A DNA stretch of 64,000 nt from Variovorax sp. J2L1-78 (GCF_030317205.1 NZ_JASZYB010000004.1:62001-126000); one strand, 5' to 3'. Shown: positions 42,376 through 51,759, counted from the first letter of the stretch. Made by a program: numbers and translations. Notes: a model not told the origin generated them from the letters alone.

Positions 42376-43070
42376 CGGACCGTCCGCCCGGCCGGCGCGC
42401 TCGCCGGCGCGAGCAGCATGTCCGCGAATGCGCGCCCTTTCGCGATGATGTGTTCGCGCATGGCCTGGGCGGCGCGCTCCGCATCGCTGTCGACAATGGC
42501 CGCCACCACCGCGTCGTGCTCCATGGCCGCCGACTGCAACCGGCCCGGTTGGTCACGCACCCGGCGACGGAAGGCCGCCAACCGCAGCCGCAACTGCCGC
42601 ACCTGTTCCACGACGACCGGATTGCCGCAGCCCTCGTACAGCGCCTCGTGAAAGTGCTGGTTCTCGGTTTCGTAGCCATGCCGGTCGCCGGCCGCCGCCG
42701 CATGGCGCGTCGCTTCGGTCAGGCGCTGCATCCGGTCGCGCTGCTCGGGATCCATGCGGAGCGCGCAAAGGCGCGCCACCACGGCTTCGAGTTCCGACAG
42801 CGCCTCCAGCATGCTCACGAGCTCCGAGGCCGCAGGCGCGTGGACGTGAATACCCGAGCGGGGGACGATGCGCACCAGGTGCTGCGCCGCCAGGGTGAGC
42901 AGCGCCTCGCGGACCGGCGTGCGCGACACCCCGAAACGGTCGGCCAGCGCTTTCTCGTCGACCGCATCGCCAGGCAGCAATTCGCCCGCTTCGATCGCCT
43001 GCAGCAACGCCGACCGGATGCGCTCCGGCTGGCTGGTCGCGTCACCGGCACTGGTTTCCTCTAGTTGCAT
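42372..43070 (-). CDS. GntR family (FCD-type) transcriptional regulator
   Basis: A 232-aa regulator. The winged helix is 'IRSALLQAIEAGELLPGDAVDEKALADRFGVSRTPVREALLTLA', the FCD domain follows ('LEALSELEAVVARLCALRM', 'NQHFHEALYEGCGNPVVVEQVRQLRLRLAAFRR', 'EHDAVVAAIVDSDAERAAQAMREHI'). It diverges from the Bug-RraA-MetE-like operon, and a strong palindrome lies between the two. Its ligand is probably an intermediate of that pathway. Confidence 0.9.
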   Translation of the reverse strand: MQLEETSAGDATSQPERIRSALLQAIEAGELLPGDAVDEKALADRFGVSRTPVREALLTLAAQHLVRIVPRSGIHVHAPAASELVSMLEALSELEAVVARLCALRMDPEQRDRMQRLTEATRHAAAAGDRHGYETENQHFHEALYEGCGNPVVVEQVRQLRLRLAAFRRRVRDQPGRLQSAAMEHDAVVAAIVDSDAERAAQAMREHIIAKGRAFADMLLAPASAPAGRTVR

Positions 43071-43089
43071 ATCAATCGGCTCTCTGAAT

Positions 43090-43112
43090 ATATTAGATTC
43101 TCAATCTGATAT
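43090..43112. promoter_or_regulatory. 23-bp palindromic operator for the divergent GntR/Bug operon
   Basis: Arms ATATTAGATT and AATCTGATAT (9 of 10 pairs match) surround a 3-bp centre. It is an AT-rich island in otherwise GC-rich DNA, 20 bp upstream of the gntR start and 44 bp upstream of the Bug gene. FCD-type GntR proteins often bind such dyads. Confidence 0.65.
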
Positions 43113-43155
43113 TTCTATGCGGCGACCCTGCCGATCATACGAAGGAGACGAAACC

Positions 43156-44124
43156 ATGCAATCGAAACTCGCCGCAGTCGCCCTGTGCCTCGCTGCGCTC
43201 GCGGCACCCGCTGCGGCCCAGCCTGCCTATCCCGACCGCCCGGTCACCATGATCGTTCCGGTTCCCCCGGGTGGCATTCTCGACACCGTGGCGCGCATGG
43301 TCGTGCCCTCGATGGGGCAGACCCTCGGCCAGCCGGTGGTGATCGACAACCGCGCCGGGGCGGGCGGCAACATCGCGGCGAGCGCCGTGGCGCGGGCCGC
43401 GCCCGACGGCTACACCCTGCTGGTCGGCTATTCGATGTTCCACGTCGGCAACCCGTCGATGTATTCGAACCTCACCTGGGACCCGCTGCGCGACTTCGTG
43501 CCCGTGGGCATGCTGGTGGTGTCGCCGCACGTCGTGGCCGTGCACCCGTCGACCCCGGTGAAGAACCTGCGCGAACTGGTCGACTACGCCAAGGCCAATC
43601 CCGGCAAGCTGAATTACGCGACCTCGGGCACGGGCTCGGTCCCGCACGTGGGCGTGGAACTGTTCAAGCAGCTCAACCACATCGACATCGTGCATGTGCC
43701 CTACAAGGGCGCCGGGCCGGCGATGCAGGACGTGATCGCAGGCAACGTCCAGATGACGGTGGCCACACCGCCGTCCGTGATGGGCTTCGTGCAGAACGGC
43801 AAGGTGCGCGCGCTCGCCGTGGCCGCCAAGCAGCGTCTGCCGCAAATGCCCGATGTGCCGACATCTGCCGAGGCAGGCTTCCCGGGCTTCGAGCTCGAAG
43901 CCTGGGTGGCTCTGTTCGCGCCCAAGGGCACGCCGCCGGCTGCGATCGCCAAGCTCACCGAGGCCGCAAAGATCGCCTTGCAAACGCCGCAGGTCAAGAA
44001 ATCGGCCGAAGCCGCCGGCGTCGAGATCCGCTACATGCCCCCGACGCAACTCGATGCCGTCGTGCGCAAGGACATCCAGTACTGGTCCAAGGTCATCAAG
44101 ACGGCCAACATCCGGGCCGACTGA
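43156..44124 (+). CDS. Bug/TctC-type tripartite tricarboxylate transporter substrate-binding protein
   Basis: A 322-aa periplasmic receptor. The signal peptide ends at 'PAAAQPAYPDRPVTMIVPVPPGGILDTVARM'. 'NRAGAGGNIAASAVARAAPDGYTLLVGY' and 'VHVPYKGAGPAMQDVIAGNVQMTV' are Bug signatures. GAAGGAGACG gives a strong ribosome binding site. No transporter membrane subunits are adjacent. It opens a probable three-gene operon with RraA- and MetE-like genes. The ligand is unknown, probably an organic acid. Confidence 0.92.
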   Translation: MQSKLAAVALCLAALAAPAAAQPAYPDRPVTMIVPVPPGGILDTVARMVVPSMGQTLGQPVVIDNRAGAGGNIAASAVARAAPDGYTLLVGYSMFHVGNPSMYSNLTWDPLRDFVPVGMLVVSPHVVAVHPSTPVKNLRELVDYAKANPGKLNYATSGTGSVPHVGVELFKQLNHIDIVHVPYKGAGPAMQDVIAGNVQMTVATPPSVMGFVQNGKVRALAVAAKQRLPQMPDVPTSAEAGFPGFELEAWVALFAPKGTPPAAIAKLTEAAKIALQTPQVKKSAEAAGVEIRYMPPTQLDAVVRKDIQYWSKVIKTANIRAD

Positions 44125-44171
44125 CGCCTCGCGGCCTTCTCACGCTTTCCATCCTCATCGACGCCAACACC

Positions 44172-44864
44172 ATGACCGATACCTTCTCACCGACACCCGA
44201 CGCCGACTTCGTCGCGCGCGCCTTGCGCCTGGACTGCGCCGCCCTGAGCGATGCGCTGGACCGCTCCGGCATCGTCGGCCAGTGCTACGAGATCAGCCCG
44301 CGCGACCCCGGCTTCCGGATGGCGGGCCATGCCTACACGGTGCTCTACCGGCCAGCCGGCCACGACGAGGACGGCTTCGTCGGCGACTTCATCGACGACG
44401 TGCCGCCCGGGAGCGTGATCACGATCGACAACCGTGGCCGCGACACGATGGGCACCTGGGGCAACATCCTCACCGAGATGGCGCACCACCGCGGCATGGC
44501 CGGCACGGTGATCGACGGCATCAACCGCGATGTCGCGCTGTGCCGCGAACTGAACTACCCGATCTTCAGCAAGGGCCACTGGATGCGCACCGGCAAGGGC
44601 CGCATCCAGCTCGCCGGACTCCAGGTGCCGGTGCAGATCGGCGGCGTGAACGTGCACCCGGGCGACCTGCTGCGCGGCGATGCCGACGGCGTGGTCGTCA
44701 TCCCGCAGGCGATGCAGGCGCAGGTGCTGCAGTACGCCGAGGAAATCACCGAACAAGAGAACGCCATTCGCGCCGGCATCCGTGCCGGCCTGCGGATGGA
44801 CGAAGCCCGCCGCCGGTACCACTACCACCATCTGCAGAACCCCGGCTACGACAAGCTGCGCTGA
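44172..44864 (+). CDS. RraA-like / 4-hydroxy-4-methyl-2-oxoglutarate aldolase family protein
   Basis: A 230-aa protein of the RraA/HMG-aldolase fold. The active-site block is 'WGNILTEMAHHRGMAGTVIDGINRDV', with the conserved D-G-x-x-R-D segment. 'HPGDLLRGDADGVVVIPQ' provides the metal-binding region. Members either cleave 4-hydroxy-2-oxo acids or decarboxylate oxaloacetate, or (RraA itself) inhibit RNase E. The catalytic pattern and catabolic neighbours favour an aldolase or decarboxylase here. It starts 47 bp after the Bug gene. Confidence 0.85.
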   Translation: MTDTFSPTPDADFVARALRLDCAALSDALDRSGIVGQCYEISPRDPGFRMAGHAYTVLYRPAGHDEDGFVGDFIDDVPPGSVITIDNRGRDTMGTWGNILTEMAHHRGMAGTVIDGINRDVALCRELNYPIFSKGHWMRTGKGRIQLAGLQVPVQIGGVNVHPGDLLRGDADGVVVIPQAMQAQVLQYAEEITEQENAIRAGIRAGLRMDEARRRYHYHHLQNPGYDKLR

Positions 44865-44911
44865 GGCGGCGACACGCCCAGGCTCGCTCTCTTTCACCTC
44901 CAGGACATGCC

Positions 44912-45943
44912 ATGACACGACCTCTTTTTTTCTCCACCATCGCGGGCAGCCTGCCCAAGCCGGCCTGGCTGTCGGAAACCCAGAAGCTCTGGCCGCAATG
45001 GCGCGCCGAGGGGGCCGAACTCGCGCAGGCCAAGGCCGACGCGACACTGCTGTGGATCAAGGCGCAGGAAGACGCCGGCCTGGACGTGATCGGCGACGGG
45101 GAACAATCACGTCAGCACTTCGTGCACGGTTTCCTCGAGCAGGTCGAAGGCATCGACTTCGAGCACAAGGTGAAGATGGGCATCCGCAACAACCGGTATG
45201 ACGCGATGGTCCCGCAGGTGGTCGCGCCCTTGCGCCTGAAAGGCCGCGTTCACGCGACCGAGGCGCGCCTGCTGCGTGCGCACACCGATCGCAAGATCAA
45301 GTTCACGCTGCCCGGCCCCATGACCATCGTCGACACCGTGGCGGACCAGTACTACGGCGACCGCGTGAAGATGGCGATGGCGTTTGCGGAACTGTTGAAC
45401 CAGGAAGCGCTGGCGCTGCAGGCCGACGGCGTGGACATCGTGCAGTTCGACGAGCCCGCCTTCAACGTCTACATGAAGGAGGCGGCCGACTGGGGCGTGA
45501 AGGCGCTAGAGCGCGCCGCCCAGGGCCTGACCTGCACCACGGCCGTGCACATCTGCTACGGCTACGGCATCAAGGCCAACGTCGACTGGAAAGCCTCGCT
45601 CGGGGAGGAGTGGCGCCAGTACGAGGACGTGTTCCCCGCACTCGCGAAGAGCAGCATCGACCAGGTCAGCCTCGAGTGCTTCCACTCGCATGTACCGCCG
45701 CATCTGATGAAGCTGCTGGACGGCAAGGACGTCATGGTCGGCGTGATCGACGTCGCGAGCGACGACATCGAGACGCCCGAGCAGGTGGCGGACACCATCG
45801 GCCAGGCGCTTCAGTACGTGCCCAAGGACCGGCTTCTGCCCTGCACCAACTGCGGCCTGGCGCCCATGGATCGCGCGGTGGCACTGGCGAAGCTCAAAGC
45901 CCTGGCGGACGGTGCCGCCCTGGCACGTCGACGCTACGGCTGA
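44912..45943 (+). CDS. MetE C-terminal-like (cobalamin-independent methionine synthase family) methyltransferase
   Basis: A 343-aa protein equivalent to only the catalytic C-terminal half of MetE. Zinc-site candidates are in 'AVHICYGYG', 'SLECFHSH' and 'LPCTNCGLAPM'; 'VIGDGEQSRQHFVHGF' and 'IVQFDEPAF' resemble MetE substrate loops. Full MetE is ~750 aa. Short members without the N-terminal half often act in catabolism, transferring or removing methyl groups, rather than making methionine. As third gene of a Bug-RraA operon, it may demethylate a growth substrate; this is inference. Confidence 0.8.
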   Translation: MTRPLFFSTIAGSLPKPAWLSETQKLWPQWRAEGAELAQAKADATLLWIKAQEDAGLDVIGDGEQSRQHFVHGFLEQVEGIDFEHKVKMGIRNNRYDAMVPQVVAPLRLKGRVHATEARLLRAHTDRKIKFTLPGPMTIVDTVADQYYGDRVKMAMAFAELLNQEALALQADGVDIVQFDEPAFNVYMKEAADWGVKALERAAQGLTCTTAVHICYGYGIKANVDWKASLGEEWRQYEDVFPALAKSSIDQVSLECFHSHVPPHLMKLLDGKDVMVGVIDVASDDIETPEQVADTIGQALQYVPKDRLLPCTNCGLAPMDRAVALAKLKALADGAALARRRYG

Positions 45944-46184
45944 GGCCCCCCGGCGCCCGGGGCGCATACCGATCCGCCGACCTGGGCTCGCGAACCCCGG
46001 TCGGCCATGTGTCGCGTCCCGCCCACAGCACGGGAACGCTTCTGCGCAGTTGTGCACAAGACCGGAGGCCATGTCCTTCGGACGCGTCGAACCGCAACGG
46101 CTTCTACGTATCCTCGGTGCGCCCCTCGACTGCCCGCGCGACGTCCTTGCCTTCAGTCGCCACGACGACCGTGACCGGAACACG

Positions 46185-48344
46185 ATGAACCACACAGCGT
46201 TCCTTGACGCGCACTACAACTTCAGCATCGTGGCGGCTTCGGTCTTCATCGCGGTGCTCGCCTCGTATGTCACCCTCGACCTCTCGCTGCGCGTACGGAC
46301 GGCGAGCGGCGGGTTGAACCACATCTGGTGGGTCGCGGGTTCGCTGGTCATGGGCACCGGGATCTGGTCCATGCATTTCGTCGGCATGATGGCCTTCGAC
46401 CTTCCCATCGAACTGGGGTACACGGTCCTGATGACGGGGCTGTCGTGGATCGCGGCAGTCGCCGCCGCCGCCATCGCCTTGCACATGGCGAGCGAGGGCC
46501 GCTACAGCGTCAGGTCGCTGCTCTGCGCGTCGCTCGCCATGGGGCTGGGCATCACCGGCATGCACTACATCGGGATGGCCGCGCTCGACCTCACGATCCC
46601 GATCGTCTGGGAGCTGCGCCTGGTGGCGCTGTCGTTCGCCATCGCGGTGGTCGCGTCGGCCGCGGCGCTGCTCATCTTTCGGCTGCTGCTCAGGATCAGT
46701 GCGGATCGGCGACTCCTCACGCAGGGCGCTGCCGCCGTCGTCATGGGCGCTGCGATCTGCAGCATGCACTACACGGGCATGGCCGCCGCGCACTTTCCCG
46801 AGGGCACCGTCTGCATCAGTGCGAATGCCCTGGCAGGCGACGGTCTCACGGCCGTCTTGATCGTGGCGACATCGATGCTGCTGTTGGGCGCATTGCTGGC
46901 CTCCATGCTGGAAGCACGCCTCCAGGTCATTGCACGGAGGCTGGCCGGCTCGCTCAAGGAAGCCAACACCCAGCTGGAATTTGCCAACGAAGAGCTTACC
47001 CGACGTGCCTTCTCCGACGCACTGACCGGGCTGCCGAACCGCCGCCTGTTCGAAGAGCGTCTGACGCACGCGGTTCAGCGCCTCAGGCGCCCAGGCGTGT
47101 CGGCGGAGGGGCGGCTGGCTGTTTTCTTCATCGATCTCGACGGCTTCAAGCCCGTCAACGATTCGTTCGGGCACGCGGCCGGCGACGAGGTTCTCAAGGC
47201 CACCGCCTCGCGCCTGACCGGACTGGTCCGAAGTGGCGACACCGTGGCTCGCATCGGCGGCGACGAATTCCTGGTCCTGCTCGACGAACTGGCCGACCGG
47301 GCGGCGTGCGAGCGGTTCGCCGGGCGCATCCTGGAGGCCATCGCGGAGCCCTTCATCGTTGCAGGCCAAGCGGTGAAGATCGCGTGCTCCATCGGTGTGG
47401 CGACCATGGAACGGGATGCCGAGGACGTCCGGCTCATCACGAATGCGGACGCCGCAATGTACGCCGCCAAGCGCGTCGGTGGCGCGGGCTTTGCGCTTTT
47501 CGAGGATGGCATGGTCGTGGATGCGGCGCTGCAGCTCACGCTGCAAAGCGACCTGCGCGGTGCGCTGGACCGCGGTCAGTTCGAGCTGTACTACCAACCG
47601 AAGATCGATGCCCGCAAGAATGTGGTCACCGGGGTCGAGGCGCTGGTGCGCTGGAATCATCCGACGCGCGGTGTCGTCGGCCCGCAGGAGTTCATTCCGA
47701 CCGCGGAGCGAAGCGGGCTCATCGTGCGCCTCGGTCGGTGGGTGCTGGACGAGGCATGCCGACAGATCGCCGACTGGCAATCGCAGGGGCGCGACTTGAA
47801 TGTGGCAGTGAACCTCTCCGTGATTCAACTGGCGGACGCCTCGCTGCTGGACGATGTGCGGGAATCGCTGGCCAGGCACAACGTGCCGGCATCGCGGCTG
47901 CTCTGCGAAGTGACGGAATCCCTTCTTCTCGAGAACACCCAGGCGACTGCCAGAACGCTGGTCGGCTTGCGCGCCCTGGGCGTGCACCTCTCCGTCGATG
48001 ACTTCGGCACGGGCTATTCCAACCTGACCCAGCTCAAGGATCTCCCGGCCCGGCAGTTGAAGATCGATCGAACGTTCATCCAGGAACTGGAAACGCGGAG
48101 CGAGGCCCGTGCCGTGGTGGCATCGGTGATTCAGCTGGCGCACGCGCTGCATCTGACCGTTGTGGCCGAAGGTGTCGAGACCGCCGGCCAGCGAGACCTC
48201 CTCAAGGCGATGGGTTGCGATGAGCTGCAGGGCTACTTCTACGCCAGACCGATGCAGGCAGCGATGATGCAGTCCTGGTCGATCGATGCACCGTTGGCCC
48301 TCTCGCGCACGCTGATCGCCCCGCCGCTGGCCACGCCTGCCTGA
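46185..48344 (+). CDS. MHYT-GGDEF-EAL c-di-GMP cyclase/phosphodiesterase
   Basis: A 719-aa membrane protein. Seven hydrophobic helices in the first ~250 residues carry the MHYT motifs 'MHFVGM', 'MHYIGM' and 'MHYTGM', thought to bind copper and sense O2, CO or NO. The GGDEF domain has 'RIGGDEFLVLL' and an intact I-site RSGD. The EAL domain has 'EALVRW', 'VDDFGTGYSNL', 'VAEGVET' and 'LQGYFYARP'. Both activities appear possible. It is placed between a methyltransferase and a copper operon, perhaps by chance. Confidence 0.92.
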   Translation: MNHTAFLDAHYNFSIVAASVFIAVLASYVTLDLSLRVRTASGGLNHIWWVAGSLVMGTGIWSMHFVGMMAFDLPIELGYTVLMTGLSWIAAVAAAAIALHMASEGRYSVRSLLCASLAMGLGITGMHYIGMAALDLTIPIVWELRLVALSFAIAVVASAAALLIFRLLLRISADRRLLTQGAAAVVMGAAICSMHYTGMAAAHFPEGTVCISANALAGDGLTAVLIVATSMLLLGALLASMLEARLQVIARRLAGSLKEANTQLEFANEELTRRAFSDALTGLPNRRLFEERLTHAVQRLRRPGVSAEGRLAVFFIDLDGFKPVNDSFGHAAGDEVLKATASRLTGLVRSGDTVARIGGDEFLVLLDELADRAACERFAGRILEAIAEPFIVAGQAVKIACSIGVATMERDAEDVRLITNADAAMYAAKRVGGAGFALFEDGMVVDAALQLTLQSDLRGALDRGQFELYYQPKIDARKNVVTGVEALVRWNHPTRGVVGPQEFIPTAERSGLIVRLGRWVLDEACRQIADWQSQGRDLNVAVNLSVIQLADASLLDDVRESLARHNVPASRLLCEVTESLLLENTQATARTLVGLRALGVHLSVDDFGTGYSNLTQLKDLPARQLKIDRTFIQELETRSEARAVVASVIQLAHALHLTVVAEGVETAGQRDLLKAMGCDELQGYFYARPMQAAMMQSWSIDAPLALSRTLIAPPLATPA

Positions 48345-48400
48345 GGCGTCGGCCCGCGCAGCCACCGGGCCCCGCCAGCGTCGGCGCTATCATCCCAACC

Positions 48401-48811
48401 ATGCGTCTGCTGGTGCTCGTCCTCGCCATCGTCCTGCTGCCCCTGCGCGGCTGGCTGGGCGACGCCATGATGCTCGCGCCGGTGCAGCCGGCCACAGCCG
48501 GCCACGCGATGCACGCCACGGCCGATGGCGCCATGGCAGCGCATGCGATGCATGGCATGCCGTCGCCCGACAGCCATGACATGCATGCAGCCCATGCCGC
48601 GATGGACCCCGGTGCCACGCATGACGGCACCGACAGCCCCCACGCCGCGCACACCACTTGCGACACCTGCCAGTTCTGCCATTCCGTCGCGGTGACGGCC
48701 TGGCCCGAGGTGCCGATGCCGGCCGCAGCGCCGGCCCATGCGCCGATCGCAGGCACCATGCACTTCGCCAGCGCCGAAGCCGTTCAGGGCTTCAAGCCGC
48801 CCATTTCCTGA
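48401..48811 (+). CDS. His/Met-rich exported small protein at the head of the copper operon
   Basis: A 136-aa protein with an N-terminal hydrophobic segment ('LLVLVLAIVLLPLRGWLG') followed by a stretch very rich in histidine and methionine ('HAMHGMPSPDSHDMHAAHAAM'). It has a C-x2-C-x2-C-H cluster ('CDTCQFCH', about residues 87-94). These suggest a periplasmic copper-binding or copper-regulatory peptide, similar in style to CopL or DUF2946 proteins. The family match is tentative. It is followed 78 bp later by the TolC-like gene. Confidence 0.65.
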   Translation: MRLLVLVLAIVLLPLRGWLGDAMMLAPVQPATAGHAMHATADGAMAAHAMHGMPSPDSHDMHAAHAAMDPGATHDGTDSPHAAHTTCDTCQFCHSVAVTAWPEVPMPAAAPAHAPIAGTMHFASAEAVQGFKPPIS

Positions 48812-48889
48812 TCTCCCTGCCCGCAGTCCGTCCGCAGTTCGCCCGTTCGGGGTGGCATGCGGCCGCTTCCTCGCTCGTGGAGATCCATC

Positions 48890-50377
48890 GTGTCCCTTGT
48901 TCATCGCCCCTTCCGGGGCCGGCCGCGCCGTTCTGACGGCGACCGTCCCCCGCTTTCCCTCACGCATCGTGCGGCGGCGGCCGCGCTCGCGCTCTCGCTG
49001 GCGGGGTGCGCCAGCGTTTCGCCCGACGGGGGCGAGCGCGACGTGCAGGCGCTCGTCGCGCGCAACCCCATCGTCGGCGACGCCGCACCGCGCCGCGCCC
49101 CCGACGACGCCAGTCGCCAGGCGGTCGACGCCCTGCTCGCGCAACCGCTCGACGCGCAGGCCGCCGTGCGCATCGCGCTGGCCCACGGCCCGCGAATGCA
49201 GGAGGCCTTCGCCACACTGCAGCTGAGCGACGCCGACCGCGCGCAGGCGGCATCGTTGCCCAACCCGGTGTTCGCCTTCGGCCGTCTGCGCGAAGGGCGC
49301 GAGCTGGAGCTGGACCGTGCCTTGAGCTTCAACGTGCTGGGCCTGCTCACCCTGCCCTGGCAGGCCCGCTGGGCCGGCCAGCGCCACGAGGTCGCCAAGC
49401 TGCAGGCCGCGCAAAGCGTGCTGCAGCTGGCGGCAGACACCCGCCGCGCCTGGGTGCGCGCGGTCGCCGCGCAGCAGGCGGTGGTCTACCTGCGCGACGG
49501 CCAGGCCGCGGCCGAGGCCGGCGCCGATCTGGCACATCGCATGGCACGGGTCGGCAACTGGAGCGCGCTGCAGCGCACGCGCGAACAGCTGCTGCTGGCC
49601 GACGCATCGGCCCAGCTCGCGCGCGCCGAGCAAAACGCGCTCGCCAGCCGCGAACAGCTGACCCGCCTGATGGGCCTGACGAGCGCGCAGTCGGCGTACC
49701 GCCTGCCCGACCGTCTGCCACCGCTGCCGGTTTCGATGCCCACGCTGACGGACGTGCAGGCCAGCGCGCTGCGCGACCGACTCGACGTGCGCGCCGCGCA
49801 GGCGCAGGCCGCGGCCACCGCCGATTCGCTCGGCCTCACGCAGGCCACGCGCTTCGTCGATGCGCTGGAAATCGGTGCCGTGCGCAACACCACCTTCTCG
49901 AACGACGCTGACGGTGGCCGCAGCACGCAGCGCGGCGTCGAACTCGCGCTGCCGATCCCGCTCTTCGACTGGGGCCTGGCGCGCAACGCACGCGCCGAGG
50001 CGCTCTATGGCCAGTCGGCCGCCCGCGTGCGCGCCACCGGCCTTCTGGCCGCGAGCGAGTCGCGCGAAGCCTACGGCGGCTGGCGCAGCGCCTGGGACGT
50101 GGCGCATCGCTACCAGACCGAGGTGCTGCCGCTGCGCCAGAAGGTCAACGACGAGATGCTACTGCGCTACAACGGCATGCTTTCGAGCGTGTGGGAACTG
50201 CTCGCCGAGACACGCGCCAGCATGTTGGCCGTGAACGCGGCCATGGACGCGCAGCGCGATTTCTGGCTGGCCGATACCGACCTGCAACTCGCGCTCACCG
50301 GCAGTTCGCCCGCAGGCCTCAACGCCCTGCAAACCTCCGGCGACAGCGTCGCCACCAACCCCGCAGGAGCCCACTGA
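48890..50377 (+). CDS. TolC/CusC-type outer membrane efflux lipoprotein
   Basis: A 495-aa outer membrane factor. The signal sequence ends in the lipobox 'LSLAGC', so the mature protein is lipid-anchored. Two long helical repeats follow ('AVRIALAHGPRMQEAFATLQLSDADRAQAA', 'LDVRAAQAQAAATADSLGLTQA', 'VELALPIPLFDWGLARNARAEALYGQ'). The GTG at 48890 has GGAG before it and is preferred to an ATG 11 codons upstream. No membrane-fusion or RND gene is adjacent. It overlaps the multicopper oxidase start by one base. Confidence 0.87.
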   Translation: MSLVHRPFRGRPRRSDGDRPPLSLTHRAAAAALALSLAGCASVSPDGGERDVQALVARNPIVGDAAPRRAPDDASRQAVDALLAQPLDAQAAVRIALAHGPRMQEAFATLQLSDADRAQAASLPNPVFAFGRLREGRELELDRALSFNVLGLLTLPWQARWAGQRHEVAKLQAAQSVLQLAADTRRAWVRAVAAQQAVVYLRDGQAAAEAGADLAHRMARVGNWSALQRTREQLLLADASAQLARAEQNALASREQLTRLMGLTSAQSAYRLPDRLPPLPVSMPTLTDVQASALRDRLDVRAAQAQAAATADSLGLTQATRFVDALEIGAVRNTTFSNDADGGRSTQRGVELALPIPLFDWGLARNARAEALYGQSAARVRATGLLAASESREAYGGWRSAWDVAHRYQTEVLPLRQKVNDEMLLRYNGMLSSVWELLAETRASMLAVNAAMDAQRDFWLADTDLQLALTGSSPAGLNALQTSGDSVATNPAGAH

Positions 50378-51759
50378 TGGACCGCCGCCACTTCTTCACC
50401 GGCGCGGCCACGGCCGTGGCCGCCGCCAGCGTCAGCCGCGTCGCGCTCGCTGCCTTGCCCGACGCGCACACGCAGTCGTCGACCGCTACCGCTGCCCCGC
50501 TGCTGCCGCCCGACGGCCGCCCCTACAACCCGGTCGTCACACTCAACGGCTGGACGCTGCCTTGGCGCATGAACGGCAACGTCAAGGAATTCCACCTGGT
50601 CGCCGAGCCGGTGGTGCGCGAGATGGCGCCCGGCTTCAAGGTCAACATGTGGGGCTACAACGGCCAGTCGCCCGGCCCGACGATCGAGGTGGTCGAAGGC
50701 GACCGCGTGCGCATCTTCGTGACCAACCGGCTGCCCGAGCACACCACCGTGCACTGGCACGGCCAGCGCCTGCCCAACGGCATGGACGGCGTCGGCGGCA
50801 TCACGCAGCCGCACATCCCACCGGGCAAGACCTTCGCCTACGAGTTCGTCGCGCGCCGGCCCGGCACCTTCATGTACCACCCGCATGCGGACGAGATGAC
50901 GCAGATGGCGATGGGCATGATGGGTTTCTGGGTGACGCATCCGAAGGCGCGGCATCCGCTGATCGCCGAAGTGCAACGAGACTTCTGCTTCCTGCTCGGC
51001 AGTTTCGACGTCGAGCCCGGCAGCGCGACACCCAAGGTCAACACCATGACCGACTTCAACACCTGGGCCTTCAACAGCCGCGTGTTCCCGGGCATCGACT
51101 CGCTCAACGTGCGCCGCGGCGACCGGGTGCGCATCCGCGTGGGCAACCTCACGATGACGAACCACCCGATCCACGTGCACGGCCACGAGTTCGAGGTGAC
51201 CGGCACCGACGGCGGCCCGGTGCCGAAGACGGCGCGCTGGCCCGAGGTGACGACCGACATCGCGGTCGGCCAGATGCGCCAGGTCGAGTTCATCGCCGAC
51301 GAGGAAGGCGACTGGGCACTGCATTGCCACAAGAGCCACCACACGATGGGGCCGATGGGCCACGAGGTGCCGACCATGATCGGCGTCGACCACCGCGGCA
51401 TCGCCGAGAAGATCCAGAAGCTGGTGCCCGACTACATGGTGATGGGCGACAAGGGCATGGCCGACATGGGTGCGATGGAGATGCCGCTGCCCGACAACAC
51501 GCTGCCCATGATGGCCGGCCAGGGCCCCTTCGGCCCTGCCGAGATGGGCGGCATGTTCACGCTGCTGAAGGTGCGGCGCGACCAGCGGCCCGGCGACTAC
51601 CGCGACCCCGGTTGGTTCAAGCACCCGGCCGGCACGGTCGCGCGCGAAGTGCCCGGCGACAGCGCGCCGCCCGCCGCCTCACCGGCCACGCCCCCCGCCA
51701 CGGGGAGCCCCGACGCCACGGTGCGCAGACCCGCCGGCCATGGCGGCCACGCGCATTGA
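50377..51759 (+). CDS. Tat-exported multicopper oxidase (copper resistance)
   Basis: A 460-aa multicopper oxidase. The N-terminus 'MDRRHFFTGAATAVAAASV' is a twin-arginine signal. Copper ligands are in 'TVHWHGQ', 'YHPHADEM', 'HPIHVHGHEFE' and 'LHCHKSHHTMGPM', giving the type 1 (His, Cys, His, Met) and trinuclear sites. Methionine-rich stretches ('MADMGAMEMPLPDNTLPMM') and a C-terminal His tail suggest it handles Cu(I), probably oxidising it to Cu(II) in the periplasm. Cupredoxin and copper-binding genes follow. Confidence 0.92.
   Translation: MDRRHFFTGAATAVAAASVSRVALAALPDAHTQSSTATAAPLLPPDGRPYNPVVTLNGWTLPWRMNGNVKEFHLVAEPVVREMAPGFKVNMWGYNGQSPGPTIEVVEGDRVRIFVTNRLPEHTTVHWHGQRLPNGMDGVGGITQPHIPPGKTFAYEFVARRPGTFMYHPHADEMTQMAMGMMGFWVTHPKARHPLIAEVQRDFCFLLGSFDVEPGSATPKVNTMTDFNTWAFNSRVFPGIDSLNVRRGDRVRIRVGNLTMTNHPIHVHGHEFEVTGTDGGPVPKTARWPEVTTDIAVGQMRQVEFIADEEGDWALHCHKSHHTMGPMGHEVPTMIGVDHRGIAEKIQKLVPDYMVMGDKGMADMGAMEMPLPDNTLPMMAGQGPFGPAEMGGMFTLLKVRRDQRPGDYRDPGWFKHPAGTVAREVPGDSAPPAASPATPPATGSPDATVRRPAGHGGHAH

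Noticed and set aside
44912..45943. Full methionine synthase MetE
   Set aside because: At 343 residues it covers only the catalytic half; the N-terminal half of MetE is not encoded upstream.
48890..50377. A complete Cus-type RND efflux system
   Set aside because: Only the outer membrane factor and CusF-like protein are present; no adaptor or RND pump gene is adjacent.
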